This document shows positions 1 to 7,998 of a stretch of 64,000 nt of DNA, one piece after another. Under the pieces are notes generated by a model. That model worked only from the letters and a program-made list of their open reading frames with translations. It did no database searches and had not been told where the DNA came from. The translations under genes and the position numbers were made by a program. Position 1 is the stretch's first letter, and each line of letters begins with the position of its first letter. Where the stretch lies: positions 1 through 64,000 of the forward strand of contig NZ_BAEP01000060.1 of NCBI RefSeq assembly GCF_000315015.1, written 5' to 3'. The stretch comes from Paraglaciecola mesophila KMM 241 (GTDB lineage Bacteria; Pseudomonadota; Gammaproteobacteria; Enterobacterales; Alteromonadaceae).

Positions 1-329
1 AAAAATCAACTGTAGCCACAATCACATTTCAAAGCTGGTTAACGTAGTAGACGGCTAGGTGTCATACTTCCCTGTAGCTGAGTCCAGCCCGACATCCATG
101 TCGGTCGTTCAAACGGCTGGAGCGGTGCTCCAGAAAGCTCCGTTTTCACCCATCCATTGGGCTATCTCCAGTGCAGCATCCATGTCGGTCGTTCAAACGG
201 CTGGAGCAGTACTCCAGAGAGCCCCGCTTTCACCCCCATGCGATAATTGGCATGCGAGAAGGCAGCGTTGCAATAACGGTGTGGCGCGTTAGTGGTTTAA
301 AACTAAGCGTGTTTTTAGCAGATCGTAAC
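1..329. other. Intergenic region left of dnaE2
   Basis: Apart from the two hairpin repeats at 93-235 I see no gene, no clear terminator and no promoter that I can defend. The dnaE2 gene ends at 330 reading leftward, so this is its downstream flank. Confidence 0.6.
93..235. repeat. Two direct copies of a ~58-bp hairpin-containing repeat
   Basis: Two copies, at about 93-150 and 177-234, lie 84 bp apart. Each begins catccatgtcggtcgttca, has a small inverted repeat (first copy CTGGAGC-ggt-GCTCCAG; second copy CTGGAG-cagta-CTCCAG) and ends in a TTTCACCC-like block. The spacer carries a related catccattggg word. The region holds no convincing gene; short open frames across it simply read the repeat. 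It looks like an intergenic structured repeat downstream of dnaE2. The same architecture recurs near 53.1-53.45 kb. Confidence 0.8.
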
Positions 330-3300
330 TCAATGAAAATCTCTTGAGTGGATGGCTAGTTCGTCTATTAAGTGGCTTAGGTCTTCTAACCTTCCGGCGA
401 TGATATGGGTTACGCCGCCGTCTCCTCTTTCTAATATACCGCTGACCTTTAGTATTTGCGCTTTTAAGTAGGCTTGCTTTTGAGCGCGCGCCGTTGCTTG
501 CCAAACGATCACGTTACTATTGCCTGTATCATCTTCAAGAGTGATAAAGGTAACGCCTGATGCAGTACCTGGACTCTGTCTTCCTTTTACTAAACCAACG
601 ACCTTAATCACGGATTTATGCGTAATAGTGTCTAGTTGTGCTGCAGGCGTATAATGACCTAACAAGTTAGCTTCGCTTAGTAAGCGTATTGGGTGTGAAT
701 GTAAGCTCATACCAGTGGTTCGATAGTCTTCTAATAATGCGCTGAATTCACTAGGTTGTTCAGGGTTAAAAGCATTGTCCATGGTCAGTTGTTTAAATAA
801 GGGGAGATCGCTTTGAGAGTCCATGAGTGACCACTTGGCCGTGTAACGATTGTCACTAAGACTGCTAAAGGCATTAGCGCTGGCCAATGCTTCTAACGAT
901 GCCCTAGTTAGGCCTGTCTCTTTAAGTTGAGCCAATTCGCTATAGCCCTGGGGTGGCCGTGAATCAACAAATTCTTCAATTTCTCTGCGTGATAAGCCTT
1001 TAATTAATCGAAAGCCTAAACGAAGAGCAAGTTGGTTGTCTGCTGTTTCTATAATGTGATCATAATACGAGGCATTGATGCACACAGTCAAAACTTCAAT
1101 GTGATGACGCTTAGCATCTTGAATCAGCTGATCAGGTGTATAAAAACCCATTGGCCAACTATTCAGCAGACCACAGTAAAAACTTTCTGGGTAATAATAT
1201 TTTAGCCAAGAGGATACATAAGCAAGTACTGAAAAAGAGGCGGAATGTGATTCAGGGAATCCATATTCACCAAAGCCGCATATTTGCTTGTATAGCTGTT
1301 CAGCGAACTGAACTTTGTAACCTCTCGCCAGCATGCCTTTAATGAGCTTGTCTTTAAATTTAATTAACTCACCGGTTTTCTTCCAACTGGCCATTGCTCT
1401 GCGCAGTTGATCTGCTTCGCCCCCACTAAAGCCTGCTGCAACCATAGCAATCTTTATTACTTGTTCCTGAAATATGGGGACGCCCATAGTGCGAGACAGC
1501 ACTGACTCTACTTCTTTAGAGGGGTACTCAACAGGCTCTAAGCCGTCGCGACGTTTTAGAAAAGGATGCACCATATCGCCTTGAATTGGTCCAGGTCTGA
1601 CAATAGCTATCTGAATGACTAAATCGTAAAAGCATTTAGGGCGTAAGCGGGGCAGCATGGTCATTTGCGCGCGGGATTCAATCTGAAATACCCCAACGGT
1701 ATCTGCTTTTTGTATCATGGCGTAAACATCAGGATCACTAGGCAGCCGGGTAATATCGGCAATTGAAATCGTTTTATTATGATGCTGCCTAATTAAATCA
1801 AAAGTTTTTCGTATGGCGGTTAACATACCCAGTGCCAGTACATCTACTTTAAGTAGTCCTAAGCTTTCTAAGTCATCTTTGTCCCACTGGATGACACTAC
1901 GTTCAGCCATAGAGGCATTTTCAATAGGCACGAGTTGATAAAGTGGGTTGGCTGAGATCACAAAGCCCCCAACATGTTGGGATAAGTGACGGGGAAAGCC
2001 TTTAATTTCATTTACTAGGTGAATGAAATGCTTACCTTTGCCAGAGCTTGGGTCTAACCCGAGCTCTGAGATTTGTGCTTGCCAGTTAAGTGCTTTATCT
2101 CGCCGATTAATATTTTTTATAAAAAAGTCGAGTTGAGACTCATGAATACCTAGTGCTTTTCCTACATCGCGGATCGCACTTTTTTGACGATATGAGATCA
2201 CTGTGGCTGCAATTGCGGTTCGCTCTCGGCCATACTTTTTGTAAATATATTGAATGACTTCTTCTCGTCTTTCGTGTTCGAAATCAACATCAATATCCGG
2301 TGGTTCATTTCGTTCCTTTGAGATAAAACGCTCGAATAAAACAGAGATTTGTCTTGGGTCGACGGCGGTAATTTCTAAACAATAACAGACCACAGAATTA
2401 GCTGCAGACCCTCTGCCTTGATACAAAATATGCTGAGCTTTAGCGTACTGAACAATGTCTGAAATGGTTAAAAAGAAAAATTCATATTTCAATGCTTCGA
2501 TGAGTTTAAGCTCTTTTGCAATAATGCGTCTTATTGCAAAACTGACCCCTTCGGGGAATCGAATTGACATGCCTCTTTTAACCAAATCGCGCAGATGCGA
2601 TGTGGGAGTTGCCCCCTTCGGGATAAGCTCAGCAGGATATTGATAACTCAGCTCACTTAAATCAAATGTGCATAAATTTGCAATGCTGGCGCTTTCAGCC
2701 AGCCACTTCGCTGGATACAGTCTTTTTAGCTTGCTAATAGGCCTTAGGCTACGCTCGGCGTTTTGTGGGATTTTTTCTACTGAATGTTCGATATTATTAA
2801 CTTTGTGTATTGAATTTAATACACAAAGTAGTTCGTAGCGTTCGGGTGAATGCATGAGAACACCCCCACAAGCGGTAATTGGAATATTGAATTCCTCGCT
2901 AAGCGCTTCACAATGAGCCTGATATAGATGTTCGTCTGAAAGTAAATGGCGCTGGTAGCCAAGCCACAAACGAGTAGGGTAATTCTTGTTTAACCATTCA
3001 GCCCAGTGTTTATCAGACGCTAGATCTCCACTAGGAAGCCAAATGGCTAAGCAGTGTTTAGTGGTTTTTAGATCCCATAAATCAAGTTGGTATTTACCTT
3101 TTTCTGCGCGGCGCCGAGCGTTGGTTATAATTCGACAGAGCTCAGAATAAGCTCGGTGGTTTGGGCATAGTAAGACTAGGGTTAGTTCAGCATTAAAATG
3201 GAATAAGCTGCCCACAATTAGTTTTACCTTAAGATCTTTACTTTTTATTTCGGAGTAAGCGCGTACTATTCCTGCAACGCTACATTCGTCAGTGATAGCA

Positions 3301-3422
3301 AGTGCTTGATAACCCAAATAGTCAGCTTGATAAATAAGCTCACTTGGGTATGATGCTGCTTGTAAAAAACTAAAATTACTTTGACAAAACAGTTCAGCAT
3401 ATCGGGTGTTTCCAAATGGCAT
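330..3422 (-). CDS. dnaE2: Error-prone DNA polymerase DnaE2/ImuC
   Basis: This is the catalytic subunit of the SOS mutasome, a C-family polymerase that performs translesion synthesis. About 1030 residues: N-terminal PHP domain starting RYAELFCQSNFSFL; polymerase core with the PDIDVDF metal-binding motif near residue 375 and a KVDVLALGM motif near residue 525; C-terminal OB-fold (VVGLVKGRQSPG, then FITLEDDTGN). The size fits DnaE2 rather than the longer replicative DnaE. A start at 3452 is possible, but its extra ten residues only read over the end of imuB. The ATG at 3422 lies two bases after the imuB stop and begins the recognisable PHP domain, so I prefer it. Last gene of the imuA-imuB-dnaE2 operon. 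Confidence 0.95.
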   Translation of the reverse strand: MPFGNTRYAELFCQSNFSFLQAASYPSELIYQADYLGYQALAITDECSVAGIVRAYSEIKSKDLKVKLIVGSLFHFNAELTLVLLCPNHRAYSELCRIITNARRRAEKGKYQLDLWDLKTTKHCLAIWLPSGDLASDKHWAEWLNKNYPTRLWLGYQRHLLSDEHLYQAHCEALSEEFNIPITACGGVLMHSPERYELLCVLNSIHKVNNIEHSVEKIPQNAERSLRPISKLKRLYPAKWLAESASIANLCTFDLSELSYQYPAELIPKGATPTSHLRDLVKRGMSIRFPEGVSFAIRRIIAKELKLIEALKYEFFFLTISDIVQYAKAQHILYQGRGSAANSVVCYCLEITAVDPRQISVLFERFISKERNEPPDIDVDFEHERREEVIQYIYKKYGRERTAIAATVISYRQKSAIRDVGKALGIHESQLDFFIKNINRRDKALNWQAQISELGLDPSSGKGKHFIHLVNEIKGFPRHLSQHVGGFVISANPLYQLVPIENASMAERSVIQWDKDDLESLGLLKVDVLALGMLTAIRKTFDLIRQHHNKTISIADITRLPSDPDVYAMIQKADTVGVFQIESRAQMTMLPRLRPKCFYDLVIQIAIVRPGPIQGDMVHPFLKRRDGLEPVEYPSKEVESVLSRTMGVPIFQEQVIKIAMVAAGFSGGEADQLRRAMASWKKTGELIKFKDKLIKGMLARGYKVQFAEQLYKQICGFGEYGFPESHSASFSVLAYVSSWLKYYYPESFYCGLLNSWPMGFYTPDQLIQDAKRHHIEVLTVCINASYYDHIIETADNQLALRLGFRLIKGLSRREIEEFVDSRPPQGYSELAQLKETGLTRASLEALASANAFSSLSDNRYTAKWSLMDSQSDLPLFKQLTMDNAFNPEQPSEFSALLEDYRTTGMSLHSHPIRLLSEANLLGHYTPAAQLDTITHKSVIKVVGLVKGRQSPGTASGVTFITLEDDTGNSNVIVWQATARAQKQAYLKAQILKVSGILERGDGGVTHIIAGRLEDLSHLIDELAIHSRDFH

Positions 3423-3424
3423 AG

Positions 3425-4876
3425 CTAGCTGAATATGCCCTGTAAAAACCATTTATTATCGGGTGTTTTAAATACCCAAAACCATTGTCCTTGCTCACTG
3501 GTTGCGATGAAATAATCTCGCACAACAGGGTGATGATCCCACCAACCTGTGCTGATACGTTCAGGGCCATGCACGATCGAAACATGCTGAGTAAGCAAGC
3601 TAGGCTCAGGTAGTAAGAAACTTGGCCGTAGTGGGGGGCGGTAAATAGGGTTTTGCTCGTTTACGGTTAATGCGCAACAATACTGAGATGCTCGTTCTGG
3701 TCGATAGTCGTTAACGGTCATGGGGCTAAAAAGCGCATCGTCACCTAACTTAGCTTGTAGTAACGAAATAAGCTGTAGTCGAGAAATTGCCCCTTGCTTA
3801 CCCAAGAATAAATCATGCTTATCTGGGCTACGTACAAAGGTGTTTTTCACGTTTAATTGCAGGGCAACGATAGGGGCATTCAATATTAGGTTATCTAACT
3901 TTAAAGCGAGCAACCCTAACCAATCTTTAGCACGGTATTCACCCTGTTGGGCTCCCACTACAAATTCGATATTTTCTTTGTCTCGCTGATACAAGGTAAT
4001 GCTTAATTCTTGAGTCAATTCATCTCTTAATAGTAAGAAATTTTCTAAATTTGAAAGTACCTTATGCATTGGCTGAAGTAATAAATCGCTGCGTTCAATC
4101 TCATACAAAAGCTCAATGTATTGTTCAAAGCGTTGTGCAGGATGAAAGAAGTCGACCGGATGTTTAAAGTCTCCTCTTAATTGCCCTAAGTAAGTGATGA
4201 CCTGAGTATCGAAACGTTTATGTAAATCGCTAAAGGGAATAGCAAGTAATTGTTCAACCGTGCTCACGCCTACACTATTGAGTTTAGTAATGTCTTTTTG
4301 AGATAACTCGGTAAAGGTTAAATCGACTTGTTTGAGTGCCTGTTCCATTAATTTGGGATCGTCAGTAATGTGGTCCCATTTTTTAAGAGCAAGTAATTTA
4401 GCGGCTAATGGCGAACTTCCTGTGGCAAAATTAAACTCGACGTTTAAAGGCGCTAGCTGTGTTTGTATTATATTCCACAACTGCAGTAAGCCGCCGTATA
4501 AGCGCAGCATATTGTCTACTCGAAGCAGTAACCCTTGCTCACTGAAAAAACAAATATCACAAACCACCATGTATAAGCGATGTGCGATCATACTCAACTG
4601 CTGCTTTTCAATCTCTGGGTTGAATGGCACAACTTGTAACCCCCCATGTAAAGCAGCCGCTGTGCCTAAACTCATATAAGGCTTGATACCAGTAAATCTA
4701 GCAGCTTGATTAAGCTGAACGATGCCGTGTTGCATATCAAGGATGACCACAGGTGTCTCAACGCCATCTTGAGCTGGCTCTAACTGCTCGTTAGGGCGCG
4801 CTTTAGAGGGGCCTAGTGTGTGGTAAGAGTCGAGCTGCAAATTAGGAAAATGCAGATAAAGCCATAAAGGTTGCAT
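3425..4876 (-). CDS. imuB: ImuB, Y-family polymerase-like mutasome protein
   Basis: A 483-residue DinB/UmuC-like protein starting MQPLWLYLHFPNLQLDS. ImuB is known as a catalytically inactive Y-family member that links DnaE2 to the beta clamp and ImuA. The N-terminal segment keeps the fold signature, but the acidic catalytic residues of active Y-family polymerases are not evident. A helix-hairpin-helix stretch is seen around LTFTELSQKDITKLNSVGVS. It lies 9 bp downstream of imuA and two bases before the preferred dnaE2 start, which supports translational coupling. Assignment rests on family likeness and the diagnostic three-gene order. Confidence 0.92.
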   Translation of the reverse strand: MQPLWLYLHFPNLQLDSYHTLGPSKARPNEQLEPAQDGVETPVVILDMQHGIVQLNQAARFTGIKPYMSLGTAAALHGGLQVVPFNPEIEKQQLSMIAHRLYMVVCDICFFSEQGLLLRVDNMLRLYGGLLQLWNIIQTQLAPLNVEFNFATGSSPLAAKLLALKKWDHITDDPKLMEQALKQVDLTFTELSQKDITKLNSVGVSTVEQLLAIPFSDLHKRFDTQVITYLGQLRGDFKHPVDFFHPAQRFEQYIELLYEIERSDLLLQPMHKVLSNLENFLLLRDELTQELSITLYQRDKENIEFVVGAQQGEYRAKDWLGLLALKLDNLILNAPIVALQLNVKNTFVRSPDKHDLFLGKQGAISRLQLISLLQAKLGDDALFSPMTVNDYRPERASQYCCALTVNEQNPIYRPPLRPSFLLPEPSLLTQHVSIVHGPERISTGWWDHHPVVRDYFIATSEQGQWFWVFKTPDNKWFLQGIFS

Positions 4877-4885
4877 GCAGTCTTA

Positions 4886-5575
4886 TTAGCCTGTGAGGCT
4901 ATGGATCCTAGGTAGAGGAACAATATTAGATGACTTTGGTTGCCGTGTTAGTGATGGCCAAGCTTGAGCCATATTCACAGTAAATGGCTGGCCGTGGCTT
5001 CCCCCTTTACGTTTGGTCACTGTGACCTGTATCCCTTCTGGACAAGGAGCTAATTCTAGGGCTAGTGCAACTGGAAGAGAAAACGATGTAGGTTGCTGCT
5101 GACGCATAACAACACTCAATGCTTCCCCAGTTTCAGCTGCAAACTGTAAACGTTTCGCTTGATGTACTTCTAACCCTTGATGCCACAAAAACACGCCCTC
5201 GCAACAACCACTTTTTAAGCACTGCTCTGTTGACCACAGCGCCTCTTTTGCATTTTTAGGTTCGATAATCAAAATACGCGATAGCTCAAAGCCCATTTTG
5301 ACCAACATGGGCGCATTCAATCGTGCCGGAGCCCCAATAAAAACGAGTAATTTTTGACTATTTTGTTGGCGTAATACAAAACTAGGCAGCAATAGTCGCA
5401 ATTCACCGATGCCAATTGGGCTACTGATATCTACGACGCCTTGTTCAGGTAAACCTCCTTCTAGATAAGCATCAAGACTATCAAAACCGCTAGACAAGGT
5501 TTTGTGAGCACCACTCACTTGGCTTGCTTGCCAAAGTAATCGCTTGTTTTTAAGTTGATCGATTGTTGAGTTCAT
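4886..5575 (-). CDS. imuA: ImuA, RecA-like mutasome protein
   Basis: About 229 residues, starting MNSTIDQLKNKRLLWQAS, with a RecA/SulA-like core (SGFDSLDAYLEGGLPEQG; later KLLVFIGAPARLN). It acts with ImuB and DnaE2 in damage-induced mutagenesis. A longer open frame reaches 5725, but that extension would run through the LexA box at 5588-5603. The ATG at 5575 has a good AAGGTGG ribosome-binding site just upstream, so I take it as the real start. It is the first gene of the SOS operon. Translated similarity to ImuA is modest, as usual for this fast-evolving family; context strengthens the call. Confidence 0.88.
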   Translation of the reverse strand: MNSTIDQLKNKRLLWQASQVSGAHKTLSSGFDSLDAYLEGGLPEQGVVDISSPIGIGELRLLLPSFVLRQQNSQKLLVFIGAPARLNAPMLVKMGFELSRILIIEPKNAKEALWSTEQCLKSGCCEGVFLWHQGLEVHQAKRLQFAAETGEALSVVMRQQQPTSFSLPVALALELAPCPEGIQVTVTKRKGGSHGQPFTVNMAQAWPSLTRQPKSSNIVPLPRIHSLTG

Positions 5576-5587
5576 ACGCCACCTTTG

Positions 5588-5603
5588 CTGTATATAAATA
5601 CAG
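5588..5603 (-). promoter_or_regulatory. LexA operator (SOS box) of the imu operon
   Basis: CTGTATATAAATACAG is a full CTGT-N8-ACAG palindrome matching the gammaproteobacterial LexA consensus. It lies 13 bp upstream of the imuA start codon and would place imuA-imuB-dnaE2 under LexA/RecA control. Confidence 0.92.
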
Positions 5604-5752
5604 TATATGAAACATGACAAGATATGCAAGGTTTTGCCGTGAAGCACAGCTACAAGATCGTAAACTCGATTGATTTTTAAAACGTTTATTTTTTGCGAAG
5701 GGGAAATACCAAGCAGCATTAACAAGTATTCACTTATTAACCTGAATTAGTA

Positions 5753-6775
5753 TTATAGGCGTAATTGACTTGGGGTTGAGCCTGTCCAGCGTTTAACGGC
5801 GCGCCTGAAATTGGGCACATCAGAGAAGTCCATTAGGTGCGCTGTGTCTTCGTTATTCAGTTTTTTCACTTGTAGTAAATGAATAGCTTGCTGCATACCT
5901 AACTCATCTTGCAGTTGCTGGAAGCGTATCTTGTAAAGCTTTAGCTTACGTTTTAGCGTCGCTGGACTCATACCAAAGGCGTTAGCTGTATCTTGTAGGG
6001 TTTGCTGACGATGATGACGCAGATGGTTTCTGACGGCTTCGATAAAACCAAGTCGTGTTGACTGGTTCTGTTTTAATTGCTGAATAGCGTGCCACTTAAG
6101 GCTTTGACTTTGTTGTAAAAAAGGCGCATTTAGCCAAGGTAAATCAACGCGAATACGCAATAACGGTTGAGAGAAGTTAAGTCTATAACCTAGGTTCTCT
6201 TCATATTCCTGTATATGCCTTGGTCTGGCAAAGGGAAAGTCAAAATGAAAGGGCACTCTACGATCAAGCAAGAGGCGAGTGCCGGCCACCAGTGCGGTAA
6301 AATAACTTTCGGTAATAAATTGCCATTGAGCAGCACACCCTAAAGCATCGTTGAATACCAGGTGCAGCTGTTGATTATCCCGGTAGGTATAAGCGTGCAT
6401 AAAGGGGCAAATCTGCAACCGAAAGACCTGCAATAAACGCAAAGCATCTTTTAAATCACGACTGTGTAGCAAGGCATTGGAAATATGCCCATAATTACTG
6501 GGGAATATTCGTCGGCCAAGCAAAAACGAACAATCATGGCTGTCTACCTGAGATTGAACGTTGGCCATTAACCCTAGTAATTGGGCTGGGCTTAGTAGAG
6601 CGCGTCCTGATTTAATATCTTGATAGAAAATTTTTGTGCCTCGTAACAAGCGTTCTTTATTCGCCCCTCGGCTGATTGCCAAGTCCATTAAACTTGCCGC
6701 AAGCTGATGGGCAGGTAAGCATTTGTCCTCTAGGCTGAGGTATCGTGGGCGACATGCTGTCACTTGCTGCGTCAT
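5753..6775 (-). CDS. AraC-family transcriptional regulator
   Basis: A 340-residue regulator. The C-terminal 90 residues form the double helix-turn-helix domain typical of AraC/XylS (DTANAFGMSPATLKRKLK, then DTAHLMDFSDVPNFRRAVKR and WTGSTPSQLR at the end). The N-terminal ~200 residues resemble the ligand-sensing domain of the OruR/ArgR-like AraC branch. Its ATG directly follows the stop codon of the upstream GGDEF-like gene with no intervening base, so the two are almost certainly cotranscribed. The effector is unknown. It may act on its own operon or on the divergent phosphate-acquisition genes, but nothing in the sequence proves that. Confidence 0.85.
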   Translation of the reverse strand: MTQQVTACRPRYLSLEDKCLPAHQLAASLMDLAISRGANKERLLRGTKIFYQDIKSGRALLSPAQLLGLMANVQSQVDSHDCSFLLGRRIFPSNYGHISNALLHSRDLKDALRLLQVFRLQICPFMHAYTYRDNQQLHLVFNDALGCAAQWQFITESYFTALVAGTRLLLDRRVPFHFDFPFARPRHIQEYEENLGYRLNFSQPLLRIRVDLPWLNAPFLQQSQSLKWHAIQQLKQNQSTRLGFIEAVRNHLRHHRQQTLQDTANAFGMSPATLKRKLKLYKIRFQQLQDELGMQQAIHLLQVKKLNNEDTAHLMDFSDVPNFRRAVKRWTGSTPSQLRL

Positions 6776-7678
6776 TTACGCATGCTGCTTAGAGTCATCA
6801 AGGCGTCGATTAACCCGACTGATAATACTGTCAACCGCGTCCCCGGTTCGAGCTGCTTCAGTGGCAATCGTCATAGAGTGGAAAATCGGTGATGCTTGTT
6901 CATAAGGCTTAAAAGCAAGATGAGAGATAGCTTGGCGAATATCCTGTGCGAGCTCATTGGCAAGTGTTAAGTCGGTACCTGGCAACAATAAAATAAATCG
7001 ATCACCAGCATAACGACATGCCAAGTCCGTAGTGCGTAGGTTCATTAAAATCAGCTCTGATATTTCACGCAATAACCTGTCACCTTCTTGAGGGCCAAAT
7101 TGACGGTTAAAACGGTCAAAATTATCAATATCTAACATCATGATCGAAAAAGGGCTGTCGTCTTTAGTACGCAGTTGCATGTCTATTTGCCCGCGCATAT
7201 AGTCGGCGCGGTACAGTTGGGTAATAAAATCAATTTGCCCATGCTCACGGGTATTCGCTTCACGGCGACATAGCTGACGGTTTAACGCAAGTTGTTCTTG
7301 ATGCCAATGCCACAGTGCGTAGCTCATGATCAGCATGCCGATACCTGCGGGGATAGATTCAATCAAACTCAGCCCAGCGGCGGCTGCTTGGTAATGCACA
7401 AACTCATCAAATAAATCCAGCAAGGCAGAAAACATAAAGCAGCTTAAACCCAGTACTAAGCCTGTCGTCACACGCCCTGGTGGGCGGCTAATTAAAATAA
7501 AAAACAACCAGAACAGTGAGAGCAACGCGATACTGCCTTCGCCTAAAATATCTAGCCAGCTGATCTCTTGCCAGTCTTTCAATTGCCCCAAACCAAAGCT
7601 CAAGCTTACTGATAGCGAAAGGCATGCCGCAATGAGCGACACCAAATTCTGGTGACGACTTAATAAAGATATATTCAT
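6776..7678 (-). CDS. Membrane protein with degenerate GGDEF domain
   Basis: About 300 residues: roughly four membrane helices in the first ~140 residues (for example LVSLIAACLSLSVSLSFGL and SIALLSLFWLFFILI), then a diguanylate-cyclase-like domain. The substrate-side motif MLDIDNFDRFN is kept, but the signature GGDEF reads AGDRF, with arginine at the catalytic fourth position. The family's C-terminal Ala-Asp-x-Ala-Met-Tyr helix is also altered. It is therefore probably not an active cyclase and may sense or bind nucleotide instead. A start at 7699 is possible; ATG at 7678 gives a normal short cytoplasmic N-terminus. Upstream on this strand is a Pho-box-like site. Confidence 0.82.
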   Translation of the reverse strand: MNISLLSRHQNLVSLIAACLSLSVSLSFGLGQLKDWQEISWLDILGEGSIALLSLFWLFFILISRPPGRVTTGLVLGLSCFMFSALLDLFDEFVHYQAAAAGLSLIESIPAGIGMLIMSYALWHWHQEQLALNRQLCRREANTREHGQIDFITQLYRADYMRGQIDMQLRTKDDSPFSIMMLDIDNFDRFNRQFGPQEGDRLLREISELILMNLRTTDLACRYAGDRFILLLPGTDLTLANELAQDIRQAISHLAFKPYEQASPIFHSMTIATEAARTGDAVDSIISRVNRRLDDSKQHA

Positions 7679-7754
7679 AGTGGGTTTCTCAAACAACAAA
7701 ACCTGATCCTGACATAAAGCATTAATACTAAAGAGGTCATATTGGCTCAGCTAA

Positions 7755-7772
7755 GTGACAGTTGAATGAACT
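7755..7772 (-). promoter_or_regulatory. Putative Pho box facing the GGDEF-like/AraC operon
   Basis: On the minus strand the site reads AGTTCATTCAACTGTCAC. The second half matches CTGTCAY exactly, and the first half, 11 bp earlier, keeps TTCAT. It resembles PhoB sites, whose consensus is CTGTCAT-N4-CTGTCAY, and lies ~77 bp upstream of the preferred start at 7678. The call is by eye and unproven. Confidence 0.4.
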
Positions 7773-7912
7773 TTCACACATTATAATTACGTGAAAATAG
7801 CGCCTAGCAAGCGTATTTACGTGAACGGTGAGGGGTCAAATAGGCTCAATTACCAGCAAATTAACCTCGAATATGCGCCTAAGTCGCTGAAATGGCGGTA
7901 AGACAGCCAAGG

Positions 7913-7930
7913 TGTTCATGAAACTGTCAT
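7913..7930 (+). promoter_or_regulatory. Putative Pho box upstream of the TonB receptor gene
   Basis: TGTTCATGAAACTGTCAT has a perfect CTGTCAT second half and a TTCAT first half at the correct 11-bp repeat. By my memory of the E. coli phoB operator it differs at only a few positions. TAGTTT at 7941-7946 is a possible -10 at the expected spacing. The downstream genes encode a TonB receptor, a phosphatase and a phytase, which fits PhoB control. Confidence 0.5.
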
Positions 7931-7998
7931 ACGTCCTGACTAGTTTGACGGGCAATTAATCAGCTATATCACTGACACCATTAAATCGAGGAAACAGG

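Noticed and set aside
59-292. 77-codon frame at the left edge
   Set aside because: It reads the duplicated hairpin repeat; the internal peptide duplication only mirrors the DNA repeat.
4332-4679. 115-codon frame antisense to imuB
   Set aside because: Inside imuB; a shadow of its coding sequence.
5576-5725. N-terminal extension of imuA to 5725
   Set aside because: It would put the LexA box inside the coding region and lacks family similarity.
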